From assembly GCA_025936115.1 (NCBI GenBank), contig JAICTZ010000021.1, positions 56,143-120,142 of the forward strand: a stretch of 64,000 nucleotides of DNA. Reading direction: 5' to 3'. The position numbers and the translations under genes were made by a program. Numbering within the stretch: the stretch's first letter is position 1; each line of letters opens with the position of its first letter. Positions 23,665-34,078 of the stretch are shown piece by piece. The DNA is from Polyangiaceae bacterium (GTDB taxonomy: Bacteria; Myxococcota_A; Polyangia; Polyangiales; Polyangiaceae). The notes beneath the pieces are model-generated. The model was not told the DNA's origin. It was given only the letters and a program-made list of their open reading frames with translations, and made no database searches.

Positions 23665-24593
23665 ACCATCATCTTGCGCGGGACCTGGCCGCTCTGCTCG
23701 AGCAGCTTCTTCGCTTCTCGTTGCAAGAGCGGGTGCGTGCGCTTGGTCAAAAAACCTCCGAGCAGGCGCGCGTCGATCGCAACGAGCTTCTTCAGCATGC
23801 GCTTCATGCCGTTGATGTCGTTCGTGTTGGCGTAGGCGAACGCGTAGGCACGGTAGAGCTGGGGCCGCAGCTGCTCGTAGATGTCGTCCTCAGGGTCGAA
23901 CAGGCCGAGCGTCTCGAGCGCTTTCTTGGCGTCGCCGCCGCGCGCCCACGCTTCCGCCGAAACGGACGCGAGCATGGCGCGTGTGCGCGGCTCCTGGTGA
24001 CGCTTGAGATCGATGTTGCTCACGAGCGTACGAGCCTCGCTCACGTCGCCCAGCATGAGGTGGATGAGGGCCCGCTGCCCCCGCGCTTCGTCGGCGACCG
24101 GGGCCATCACTTTGGTCAGATCGATGCGCTCGAGCGTCGCGAGCGCTTGTTTGGGATCGGACTGCAGCTCGAGCTGCGCCTTGGCGAAAATCGCGGCCGG
24201 ATCTTTCTTCTTCGAAGCGAGCTCGAGCTCGGCGATAGCCGCCTTGCGGTCGTCGTCCGTCTCGACCTTGCCGAGGATGCTGGCGACGCCGCGCGCCTTC
24301 TTGGCCTGATTGAGGGCGAACACCAGGAGTCCCACGCAGAGCAGCGTGATGACGGTCGGGATCCCGAGCAGGATCCACCTCCAGGTGCTCGAGTACACGA
24401 ACGCCGCGATCGAGCCGCAGATCACCCACCCGCCGACGACCGGAATCGCCAGGCGCCCGAGGAGCTGGCGGACCTGCGCGCTCGCGTCGGGCATGCCGGC
24501 GCCAGGCTTGGGCAGGCTCGGCTTGTCGGGCGCGCTGCCCGAGTCGGTGGCGCGTGCCTGGGCGCGTTGGAGCTTGCGTGCTTCTTTGGCCAT
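23649..24593 (-). CDS. membrane-anchored TPR-like protein
   Basis: Protein of 314 residues. Residues about 50 to 95 contain two membrane segments (IPVVGGWVICGSIAAFVYS and ILLGIPTVITLLCVGLLVFAL). The following about 200 residues are paired helices with TPR-like spacing (AIFAKAQLELQSDPKQALATLERID, AEAWARGGDAKKALETLGLFDPED). TPR arrays scaffold protein complexes. The N terminus is basic and disordered. It lies downstream of an AI-2E-type permease gene, with 15 bp between them, so they may form a unit. Confidence 0.65.
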   Translation of the reverse strand: MAKEARKLQRAQARATDSGSAPDKPSLPKPGAGMPDASAQVRQLLGRLAIPVVGGWVICGSIAAFVYSSTWRWILLGIPTVITLLCVGLLVFALNQAKKARGVASILGKVETDDDRKAAIAELELASKKKDPAAIFAKAQLELQSDPKQALATLERIDLTKVMAPVADEARGQRALIHLMLGDVSEARTLVSNIDLKRHQEPRTRAMLASVSAEAWARGGDAKKALETLGLFDPEDDIYEQLRPQLYRAYAFAYANTNDINGMKRMLKKLVAIDARLLGGFLTKRTHPLLQREAKKLLEQSGQVPRKMMVQRGR

Positions 24594-24608
24594 GTCTAGT
24601 TCTCGTCG

Positions 24609-25910
24609 TCAGGCTCGTGGAGTGATGCGTGCGGGGACCAGGCTGTCGGGCGGCAGGTCGGGCATCGACTCGAACCGGAAGTGATTGAATACGCTCTGTG
24701 CCACGGAAAGCGTCGGTACGCCCAAGAGCGCGCCCCAGAGGCCGAAAAAGTGCTCGCCGATGATCAGCGCCAGCACGACGAGCACGGGGTGGATCTTGGC
24801 GGCGACCCCGATGATCTTCGGATTCAAGAGGTTTGCCTCGATTTGATGCACGCCGACGATCCAGAGCAAGACCCAGAGCGCGACCCAAAACCCTTGCGTG
24901 AGGCCGATGAGCACGACGGGCACCGAGCTCATGATCGACCCGAAGATCGGCACGATACTCATCACGGCCGCCACGATCGCGAGGATCGGCCAGTATTTGA
25001 GGCCGAAGAGTCCGAAACCGATCGCGCTCACGACGCCGTTGACGAGGCAGATCAAGAGCTGCCCGCGAATGACACCCGAAAGTCCCCGGTCGATACGCGT
25101 GAGCAAGTGATCGAAGCCGAGCCGCGCGTTCGGCGGCACGAGCGAGCGGAAGAAGCCGATGATGGCCTCGCGCGTGTGCATGATGTAGCCCGCCACCATC
25201 AGCGTCATGAAGAGCAGGAAAATGCCGCGCGCTACTTGGCGCAGGATGGTATGGCCGAGCTGAACGATCTGGAACGCGTTCGCCTTCACGTAGCCGAGCG
25301 CCTCGGCGATGCCCTTGCCCGCGAGCTCCGAGACGCGAAATTGGTCGTTCCCGCGCGCGCCTGCCGCTCCGATGCGCCAGTGCCCGGGGCCGTGCTGGAC
25401 CACGTCGATGCCGGCGCCGATATCGACGCGTAAGGAACCGTCCGGCTGCCGCGCGATTTCGATGGCGGGCGGGGGCTGGCCGGCGGGCGCGGGCGGCGGC
25501 GTGATGTGGGCGCGATCGAGCATGCCCTGGACCCAGAGCTCGGCCTTCGGCGCCCACGTGGTCGAGAGCTCGGAAGCGAGCGTCGGGGCGTCGTTCACGA
25601 GCTTCTGCACTTCGGCCTGAATGCGCGGCGCGATAAGCGCGACGCTCGAATAAATGCCGGTCAACGTGACCGCGTAGACGAGGAGAATCGCCGCGGCCCT
25701 CGGCACTCGTGCCCGCTCGGCGAGCGCCACGAGCGGTGTGAGCACGTACGCGACGATGAGCGCGATCAGGAACGGCAGCAGGACCTCGCGCGCCCACACG
25801 AGCAGCGCGAGGACGAGTAGCCCGCTCACGGCGAGGAATATGACGCGACCGCGAGTCCAACCTCCGACGCTGCGGAGGACGTACTCGCGGCCGCTGGTGG
25901 GCGTCGTCAC
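24609..25910 (-). CDS. AI-2E family transporter / permease
   Basis: Inner-membrane protein of 433 residues with the typical layout: two N-terminal segments (VIFLAVSGLLVLALLVWA, LPFLIALIVAYVLTPLV), a long periplasmic-type insert (residues about 75 to 215, here with a Pro-rich part), and C-terminal segments with the conserved GQLLICLVNGVVSAIGF and PIFGSIMSSVPVVLIGL. Characterised relatives include TqsA, which exports autoinducer AI-2, and Na/H antiporters, so the substrate is open. It starts at GTG 25910, 32 bp after rpsA. Confidence 0.85.
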   Translation of the reverse strand: MTTPTSGREYVLRSVGGWTRGRVIFLAVSGLLVLALLVWAREVLLPFLIALIVAYVLTPLVALAERARVPRAAAILLVYAVTLTGIYSSVALIAPRIQAEVQKLVNDAPTLASELSTTWAPKAELWVQGMLDRAHITPPPAPAGQPPPAIEIARQPDGSLRVDIGAGIDVVQHGPGHWRIGAAGARGNDQFRVSELAGKGIAEALGYVKANAFQIVQLGHTILRQVARGIFLLFMTLMVAGYIMHTREAIIGFFRSLVPPNARLGFDHLLTRIDRGLSGVIRGQLLICLVNGVVSAIGFGLFGLKYWPILAIVAAVMSIVPIFGSIMSSVPVVLIGLTQGFWVALWVLLWIVGVHQIEANLLNPKIIGVAAKIHPVLVVLALIIGEHFFGLWGALLGVPTLSVAQSVFNHFRFESMPDLPPDSLVPARITPRA

Positions 25911-25942
25911 TGAACGATCTCGCCCTGTCTCAGCTCAGGCGA

Positions 25943-27700
<1,758 letters not shown>

Positions 27701-27844
27701 GGATCGAACGAGTGGCTCCGGTTTATGGGTGGGGTAGCAGTCCGCGTGACGCGGGCGAGAACAGGGCGTCCTCTCCTCGGGGGACCGCTCGGGGACGCGT
27801 CACGTAGCGCACGAGCCGCCCCTCGTCAAACGCAAACTGATGGA

Positions 27845-28897
27845 CTATTTGGCCAAATCTTGGGTTACGGGCGTTCCGAAGGCCTGCGCCACGGCCTGAG
27901 CGACACGATTTGCGGCGTGCTCGAGCGCAAAATCGTCGAGCAGCACGGTCACGCGCACGTCCTGATTACCGGCTGACTGCACGCTGACGGGGGCTTCGCG
28001 CCGCTCGATTCTTTGGAGATCTTCGCCGAGTAGGAGCTCGAGTGCCCGGTGAACGCGCTCTTTGATGTCGGCAGGCGGCTGGCCGTCGAAGTGCAGGACC
28101 ACGTGAACCGGCAGCGGACTCCCCCACTCCGCGTCCCCGCTGACTTCCGCCGGGCGACCCAGGGTCTCCAGCAAGGGCGCCGTTGCTACGGGTGAGTCCG
28201 TAGTACTCGGCACGAGGCGCAAGGAGCCAGCGCCGACGCGCGGCACTTCACGCAGCGCCGGGCGCCGTACGAGGACCGCGTCGAGCCGCGCGGCGTTCGA
28301 CGCAAGGACGAGTGCGCCGTCCGCCGTCCGCCCGAGCGCTGCTCCCTCGGGCGATACCAACCGATCGGCCGCAATCCTGCGCCATGGCCAGTCTTCCTGC
28401 TGGAAGGTCTGCGCGGCCGCTTCGAGCAAGTCGACCTGCGAGAACGCGCCCGCGAGGATCACCGCCCAATCGTGCGCGCCGGGGCCGAAGAGCGCGACGG
28501 CCTCGCGTAGATCACGGCTCATCAGCGTCCCGCTCTCGTGTGCGAAACGCTCGCGGCGGGCCCCGAGGGCCGTACCCGTCGCCGTCATCGCGCTGTTCGG
28601 CGCTCCCGTGCGTGGTGCATCGAGCAGCGGCAACAGAAACCGACGAGTCGGCTCGAACAGCGCGATCTTGTCGACGTCCCAGCGCACGACCAGCGTCGTG
28701 TCGGGGGGCACGTGCTGCGCCGCGACGCGATCGAACCCCACGTAACGACGATGGATCGTCACCCCGAGTGTCACCCCGAGCACGAGCAACAGGCTGAAAA
28801 CAGCCATGACCACGGGAAACGACAGCGCCCCGCCCCGATCGGTACGCGCCATGGGCCCGCCCGCGAGCGGCGGCGTTTCGAGGCGCTCGAGGCTCAC
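27845..28897 (-). CDS. membrane-anchored envelope protein of unknown function
   Basis: Protein of 350 residues with one N-terminal membrane anchor (residues about 25 to 48, SFPVVMAVFSLLLVLGVTLGVTIH) and a large exported part. That part begins VPPDTTLVVRWDVDKIALFEPT and later has DWAVILAGAFSQVDLLEAA and DGALVLASNAARLDAVL. This pattern recurs in the next gene upstream and at 31903-32883. It overlaps that upstream gene by 4 bp (ATGA at 28894-28897). No family is assigned with certainty. Confidence 0.65.
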   Translation of the reverse strand: MSLERLETPPLAGGPMARTDRGGALSFPVVMAVFSLLLVLGVTLGVTIHRRYVGFDRVAAQHVPPDTTLVVRWDVDKIALFEPTRRFLLPLLDAPRTGAPNSAMTATGTALGARRERFAHESGTLMSRDLREAVALFGPGAHDWAVILAGAFSQVDLLEAAAQTFQQEDWPWRRIAADRLVSPEGAALGRTADGALVLASNAARLDAVLVRRPALREVPRVGAGSLRLVPSTTDSPVATAPLLETLGRPAEVSGDAEWGSPLPVHVVLHFDGQPPADIKERVHRALELLLGEDLQRIERREAPVSVQSAGNQDVRVTVLLDDFALEHAANRVAQAVAQAFGTPVTQDLAK

Positions 28898-29826
28898 AGC
28901 ATTCCCCGCTCGAGCGCCACACGCACCACGGCGAAGCGCCCGACGGCTTGAATGTTCGCGCTCTGCGCCATGACCGCCATCTTACCCGCGCTCGAGGCGA
29001 GCGCTTGCCGAATGCGACCGAGCGCCTCGCCGGTGCGCTCCGCGCTCGCTTCACTCGGCAGCTCGAGCGCCACCTCGAGCCCGAGGCCCGTCGCCGTCGA
29101 ATCCACCACGCCTTGCACGGCCCCGGCCGGGCCGATCGCGTCGGCGAGCTCCGGGTAACGGTCGACGAGCGTCGTGCCGAGGGTCCGTAGCCTGGCGGCG
29201 AACGCGAGCACGCCGCGCGCTTGTGGCTTGAGTGAGCTCGGCGCGCGGTGGCGTTCGAGCACGGCTTCGACGCTGTCGATCTCCGCCGCGGACACGAAGA
29301 CGAGTCGTTCGTTCGCGAAGGCGTACACGCGCGCCGGCGAGCTCCGGCTGATCTTCCCTGCGCGGTCGAAGCGTCGCACGTCGCCGCCCAGATCGACCGG
29401 TGCCGACCACCCGCTAGCTCGGAGCGCGCGATCCACGCCGAGCGCGCCGAAATGCCCGGCGAGCACGAGCACGTTGTCGGTTTCGTGCGGCAAAAGCTCG
29501 GGACGAAGGGCCAAAATCGCCGTATCACTCGCTTCGAGCGCCCGCTCGACGAGCGCATCGCGCGTCTCGGCGACGGCGTCGCCCGCCTCGCCGCGCAGCG
29601 AGGCGAACCCCTCGGGCCCAAGCGCCGAACGCACCTTCGCGAGGTCTACGCGCAGGACGAGATCGAGATCGGATGGCACGGCGTCGGCGGGAGTCGCGAG
29701 CGCGGGCGCGCGCGGGGGCGCGGGCCGCGAACCGCCGCACGCCGCGCCGAGCGACAAGAGCATGCCGAGGCAGAGCGCCCGCGCGCGTCCCGGCGCAGCG
29801 CCGTGTCGGGGCCCGTGCAGTCTCAT
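28894..29826 (-). CDS. lipoprotein of unknown function, paralogue-like partner
   Basis: Exported lipoprotein of 310 residues. The signal peptide ends in the lipobox LGAAC at about residue 30. The mature part opens with VPSDLDLVLRVDLAKVRSALG and contains DNVLVLAGHFGALGVDRAL, VYAFANERLVFVSAAEIDSVEAVL and a C-terminal domain with GLGLEVALELPSEASAERT. These blocks parallel the neighbour at 27845 and the Tat lipoprotein at 31903. Both ends overlap neighbours by 4 bp, so it is coupled to cmk and to the downstream gene. Confidence 0.65.
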   Translation of the reverse strand: MRLHGPRHGAAPGRARALCLGMLLSLGAACGGSRPAPPRAPALATPADAVPSDLDLVLRVDLAKVRSALGPEGFASLRGEAGDAVAETRDALVERALEASDTAILALRPELLPHETDNVLVLAGHFGALGVDRALRASGWSAPVDLGGDVRRFDRAGKISRSSPARVYAFANERLVFVSAAEIDSVEAVLERHRAPSSLKPQARGVLAFAARLRTLGTTLVDRYPELADAIGPAGAVQGVVDSTATGLGLEVALELPSEASAERTGEALGRIRQALASSAGKMAVMAQSANIQAVGRFAVVRVALERGML

Positions 29827-30530
29827 TGCGCGGCGAGCTCGACCGCGACTTCGCGCACGCGCGTGACGATGCGGGCGACCACCTGATCGATCGACAGCAC
29901 GGAGCTGTCGACGACGAGCGCGTCGGGCGCTTTGCGGAGCGGCGCGATCGGACGCGAGCTGTCGCGCTGGTCGCGCTCTTCGACTTCGCGTTTGACCGCC
30001 TCGATGTCCGCGTCGACTCCGGCCGCGCGGAGCTGCTCGAAGCGGCGCCGCGCGCGTTCCTCGACGCTCGCCGTGAGAAACACCTTCACTTCGGCGTCGG
30101 GAAACACGACCGTCCCGATGTCGCGGCCTTCGAGCACGACGCCGCCGGAACGGCCTGCCGAACGCTGCAGCTCGAGCAACGCGGCGCGCACGCGCGGCTG
30201 CGCCGACACCTTGCTCGCGCCCTGACTCAGCGTTTGCGTGCGGATGGCTCCGCTCACGTCCTTGCCGTCGAGCAGCACGCGCGAGCCGCCCCGCGCGTCG
30301 CCCTCGATGCTCACGGCTTGCTTGGCCACCAGCGCTTCGGCCAGCGTCCCCACGCGCTCGAAGTCGTCGAAGTCGATACCGGCGAGCTCGCAGGCGAGCG
30401 CGATCGCACGGTAGAGCGCGCCCGTGTCGACCACGAAGTAACCGAGCGCTGTCGCGACCCGCAACGTCACCGTGGACTTCCCTGCCCCGGCGGGTCCGTC
30501 GATCGCGACGACGGGGCGGCTACGCGTCAT
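29823..30530 (-). CDS. cmk: cytidylate kinase
   Basis: Phosphorylates CMP and dCMP to the diphosphates with ATP. Length 235. P-loop GPAGAGKST near residue 10, the nucleotide-binding YFVVDTGALYRAIAL, LEGRDIGTVVFPDAEVKVFLTAS, and QRDSSRPIAPLRKAPDA with the CMP-contacting Arg residues. ATG 30530 overlaps the aroA stop (ATGA); the open frame beyond it only runs into aroA. Confidence 0.95.
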   Translation of the reverse strand: MTRSRPVVAIDGPAGAGKSTVTLRVATALGYFVVDTGALYRAIALACELAGIDFDDFERVGTLAEALVAKQAVSIEGDARGGSRVLLDGKDVSGAIRTQTLSQGASKVSAQPRVRAALLELQRSAGRSGGVVLEGRDIGTVVFPDAEVKVFLTASVEERARRRFEQLRAAGVDADIEAVKREVEERDQRDSSRPIAPLRKAPDALVVDSSVLSIDQVVARIVTRVREVAVELAAQ

Positions 30531-31885
30531 CGCGCCACCTCGATTTCGGCGCCCAGCGAGCGCAGCGTACCGACGAAACGCGGAAAGCTCACGGCGAGAC
30601 AATCGGCGTCCTCGACGACCGTCTCACCGTCGGCGACCAGGCCGAGCACGGCGGCGCACATCGCGATGCGGTGGTCACCGCCGCTCGAGACGTGCGCGGC
30701 CGTGAGCGGCTGTTCGGGGCGTCCCTCGATCACGAGCCCGTCGGGCCGTTCACTCGCCCCGACGCCGAACGCTCGGAGCAGCCCAGCGATGGCCGCAATG
30801 CGATCCGGTCGGTCGAGGCGCAGCTCGGCGACGTCGGTCACGTGCGTGACGCCACGCGCGCGCGCAGCGAGCACGCAAGCCGCCGGAATTTCGTCCATGC
30901 CGCGCAGCGCGAGCTCGCCGCCGATCGAAATGCCGCGCAGCACGGAGCCTCGCGACGTGACCTCGCCGAACGGCTCGCCGAGCGAGTTCCCGGCGGGCGT
31001 GATGCCCATGCGACCGCCCGCAAGCCGGATGATCTCGAGGATCCCCGAGCGCGTCGGGTTCAAGCCCGTGCGGCGCGTCGTGACGTGGCTGTCGGGGACG
31101 ATCTGGGCCGCCACGGCGAGAAACGCGGCGGCCGAAATGTCGCCGGGCACGTCGAAGTCGAAGCCGCGGATCGCCAGCGGATCGGCCGGCGGATGCAGGC
31201 TCAAGACGGAAGCGGCCGCGCGGATCGGCATACCGAGCGCGGAGAGCAGCCGCTCGGTGTGATCGCGCGAGACCACCGGTTCCTCGACGATGGTCGGACC
31301 GGACGCGAAGAGCCCGGAGAGCAGGAGCGCGCCTTTGGCGTGATCGCTGCCGTGCTGGAGCGCGTACGTGAGCGGCTTCAGGCGCTCGCCGGGTGTCACG
31401 CCGAGGACGTCGATCGGCGCCGTCTCTTCGCCGGCGTGCGTGGGGTCGGGACGTGCCGAGAGTCGCGCGCCGCGTGCGCGCAGCGGCTCGAGCACGCCGT
31501 GCATGCGCAAGTGCTCGAGCGCGCCGTGCCCTTCGAGCCGCGACGCGAACGGCTGCGCAGCGAGCACGCCCGTGAGGAGCCGCAAGCACGTCGGCGAGCG
31601 ACCACAATCGATGGGCGCACTCGGCGCGACGAGGCCGCCGAGTCCGACACCCCGTAGCTTCAGGGTGCCCCGGCCGTCGTCCTCGTAACGCACGCCGAGC
31701 GCCGCGAGCGCGCCGAGCATTCGCAAATTGTCGCTGCCGTAACCGAAGCCACGCAGCTCACACGGGCCGTTCGAGAGCGCCGCGAGGATGAGCGCGCGGT
31801 GCGTGATGCTGCGATCGCTCGGCACGGGCACGCTGCCGTGCAGCGGCTTCTTTTGGGTGCGAACGACGAGGCGCGACGCGGTCAT
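30527..31885 (-). CDS. aroA: 3-phosphoshikimate 1-carboxyvinyltransferase (EPSP synthase)
   Basis: Shikimate-pathway enzyme of 452 residues joining shikimate 3-phosphate and PEP. Visible features are KPLHGSVPVPSDRSITHRALI at the start, GSDNLRMLGAL, DCGRSPTCLRLLTG, KPLTYALQHGSDHAKGALLLSGL, and near the end GGDHRIAMCAAVLG. The usual N-terminal PGDKS motif reads VPSDRS here. The sequence around residue 95, CGRSPTCLRL in place of CGNSGTxxRL, resembles class variants of altered glyphosate sensitivity, which is only an inference. It is coupled to cmk. Confidence 0.95.
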   Translation of the reverse strand: MTASRLVVRTQKKPLHGSVPVPSDRSITHRALILAALSNGPCELRGFGYGSDNLRMLGALAALGVRYEDDGRGTLKLRGVGLGGLVAPSAPIDCGRSPTCLRLLTGVLAAQPFASRLEGHGALEHLRMHGVLEPLRARGARLSARPDPTHAGEETAPIDVLGVTPGERLKPLTYALQHGSDHAKGALLLSGLFASGPTIVEEPVVSRDHTERLLSALGMPIRAAASVLSLHPPADPLAIRGFDFDVPGDISAAAFLAVAAQIVPDSHVTTRRTGLNPTRSGILEIIRLAGGRMGITPAGNSLGEPFGEVTSRGSVLRGISIGGELALRGMDEIPAACVLAARARGVTHVTDVAELRLDRPDRIAAIAGLLRAFGVGASERPDGLVIEGRPEQPLTAAHVSSGGDHRIAMCAAVLGLVADGETVVEDADCLAVSFPRFVGTLRSLGAEIEVAR

Positions 31886-31902
31886 CGGAGACGAAGGCAG
31901 CT

Positions 31903-32883
31903 TCAGTGGGAGAGAAACATAGCTTGCGCCCGGTCGAGCAACGCAGCCACTGCCGCGCCGTCGACCGCCAGCACGAACGCCACGTCTTTGTCTTTCGGCT
32001 CTGCCTCGAGCCGGCGGACGGGCTGCGCGATACCGAGCAGCGCGAGGAACGGCGCGTAGCGTTCGACGAGCTGACGGAGCGCGATCAGGTTCTGGGCGCC
32101 GCGCTGCGCCGCGTCGGCGTCCTCGTACGTCAGTGTCCCGGCGAGGTTCAAGCCCGGCTCGTCGAAGTTACCGACCAGCGCGAGCGTCTTGACCCCCTTC
32201 AAAAACGCGAGCTCTTGACGCGTCGCATCGGGCAAGGGGCTCGAGGTGAAATCGAAGCCGCCGACGATGGGCGCTTTCGTCGAGGCCAGGAGCTTCTCCA
32301 TGTACTCCGGCAGTTGCCGGCGCGCCCTGCCTTCTTGAATGCGGTCGAGCGCCCGGCGCATGCCCGTGTCGTTGCCGACGAGCGCCGTCTTCGCCGTGAG
32401 CACGCTGAAGCCCACCGTGCCGGCCGTGTAGAGCGTGCGTCCGGCGTAGCTCGTCTTCACGACGGGAACGCCGAGCGCCGTCGGTTGCGTGCCGTCCGCG
32501 GCCGCTTCGATTTTTTTCCGGTCGAAGTGACCGACTGCGACCCCGGCGATGTCGGCGCCCTGCATCGAATAAAAGCCGATCCAGGCGTGATCGAGATCGC
32601 GCTTCGGGTCGAACCCGGCCGAAGGCGGCAGCGGCAAACGTTTTTCCACGACGGCGCGCACGCGATCGCCGAACTGTGAATTGTAGAGGGCTTGCGCGTC
32701 GATCGACAGCACTCCAATCGCATCACCCGGCAAGAGCGGCACGGGATCGGCGTCGATCTGCGCCTCGCCGAGCTTCTTGTCCTCACCCGTTTTGACGACG
32801 ACGTCTTGCTTGTGCGCGCACGCGAGCGCGCCGAGCGTTCCCAGGCCCGCGCCGAGCAGGCGGCGCCGTGACCAGCCCGACAT
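31903..32883 (-). CDS. Tat-type exported lipoprotein of unknown function
   Basis: Protein of 326 residues. The N terminus SRRRLLGAGLGTLGALAC combines a twin-arginine motif with a lipobox (ALAC). The mature part repeats the scheme of the two exported proteins downstream: LLPGDAIGVLSIDAQALYNS, WIGFYSMQGADIAGVAVGHFD, VGFSVLTAKTALVGNDTGMRRALDRI. It shares one base with the hisC stop (TGATG) and sits 17 bp before aroA, so it is embedded in the amino-acid operon. Confidence 0.7.
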   Translation of the reverse strand: MSGWSRRRLLGAGLGTLGALACAHKQDVVVKTGEDKKLGEAQIDADPVPLLPGDAIGVLSIDAQALYNSQFGDRVRAVVEKRLPLPPSAGFDPKRDLDHAWIGFYSMQGADIAGVAVGHFDRKKIEAAADGTQPTALGVPVVKTSYAGRTLYTAGTVGFSVLTAKTALVGNDTGMRRALDRIQEGRARRQLPEYMEKLLASTKAPIVGGFDFTSSPLPDATRQELAFLKGVKTLALVGNFDEPGLNLAGTLTYEDADAAQRGAQNLIALRQLVERYAPFLALLGIAQPVRRLEAEPKDKDVAFVLAVDGAAVAALLDRAQAMFLSH

Positions 32884-33962
32884 CAGACCAGCACCTCGGC
32901 GAGCGCGGCGAGGAAGCGGTCGTTTTCACGCGGCAGCCCGCAAGTGACACGCAGACTGGTCGGCAAATTCCCGAACGGTCGCACGATGACACCACGCTCG
33001 AGCAAGCCGTCGTAAACGGGCCGCGCCGGGCGCGCGAGATCCACCAGGATGAAGTTTGCCTGACTGGGCGCCACGGCCAGCCCCATGCCCTCGAGCGCTT
33101 GGGTGAGCCGCACGCGCTCGGCGCTGTTCATGCGCCGGCTCTCCTCCACGTGAGCTTGATCGTCGAGCGCCGCCACGGCAGCTGCCTGCCCGGGAACGCT
33201 CGTGTTGAACGGCGCCCGCACGCGGTTCATGTAGTCGATGAGCGGAGCCGGACCGATGGTGTATCCCACGCGCAGCCCCGCGAGCCCGTACGCCTTCGAG
33301 AACGTGCGCATCACGAGCAGCCGGTCGCGCAAGTGCCGGAGCGCCAGCGAGCTCGGGTAATCGGGCGCGTCCGCGTACTCGAAGTACGCCTCGTCCATCA
33401 CGACGATCACCTCGGGCGGCACCGCGCGTAAGAACTGCTCGACGGCGGCGCGCCCGACGTACGTCCCCGTGGGGTTATTCGGATTCGCCACGAACACGAC
33501 GCGCGTCTTCGGCGTCACGGCTGCCGCCATCGCCGGCAAGTCGTGCACCAGGTTCTCGAGCGGCACGGCCGTGAACGGCACGCCGTAAACGAGCGACGCC
33601 AGGCGATACACGACGAACGCCGGCTCGCCGAAGACGACGTGGTGCTCACGCGTCGCGAACGTGCGCACGACGAGATCCAAGAGCTCGTTCGAGCCCGCGC
33701 CCTGCAGCACTTCGTCGCGACGTACGCCGTGGAAACGCGCAATGGCCTCACGCAAGCCGAACGCAACGCCGTCCGGGTAGCGATGGATCTGAGCGAGGGT
33801 CGCGCGCGCCGCTTCGAGCGCGCGCGGACTCGGACCGAGAGGATTTTCGTTCGAGGCGAGCTTGACCGCGCCCGTGATACCGAGCTCGCGCTCGAGCTCT
33901 TCGACGGGCTTGCCGCCTTCGTACGGCACGAGCGCTTCGATGGAGGGGATGACGAGAGACAT
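32883..33962 (-). CDS. hisC: histidinol-phosphate aminotransferase
   Basis: PLP enzyme of 359 residues that transaminates imidazole-acetol phosphate in histidine synthesis; related enzymes also act on phenylpyruvate. ATG 33962 gives the usual start IPSIEALVPYEGGKPVEELERELG. Signatures: LASNENPLGPSPRALEA, VFVANPNNPTGTYV, VVMDEAYFEYAD, and the PLP lysine in MRTFSKAYGLAGLRVGY. The frame open further upstream lies in a 116-bp gap before pheA and is not needed. Next to pheA and aroA it may also serve aromatic transamination. Confidence 0.93.
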   Translation of the reverse strand: MSLVIPSIEALVPYEGGKPVEELERELGITGAVKLASNENPLGPSPRALEAARATLAQIHRYPDGVAFGLREAIARFHGVRRDEVLQGAGSNELLDLVVRTFATREHHVVFGEPAFVVYRLASLVYGVPFTAVPLENLVHDLPAMAAAVTPKTRVVFVANPNNPTGTYVGRAAVEQFLRAVPPEVIVVMDEAYFEYADAPDYPSSLALRHLRDRLLVMRTFSKAYGLAGLRVGYTIGPAPLIDYMNRVRAPFNTSVPGQAAAVAALDDQAHVEESRRMNSAERVRLTQALEGMGLAVAPSQANFILVDLARPARPVYDGLLERGVIVRPFGNLPTSLRVTCGLPRENDRFLAALAEVLV

Positions 33963-34078
33963 GGCAAGTGATGGCGGCGTCGGCGCGCCCGACCTCCGCG
34001 GCCGGCTAGCCTTGCCCGCCGCGCGGGTCGGGGTCAACCCGCACGCGCGCGTGCGCCAGCGCGTCTCGACCGATCGAC

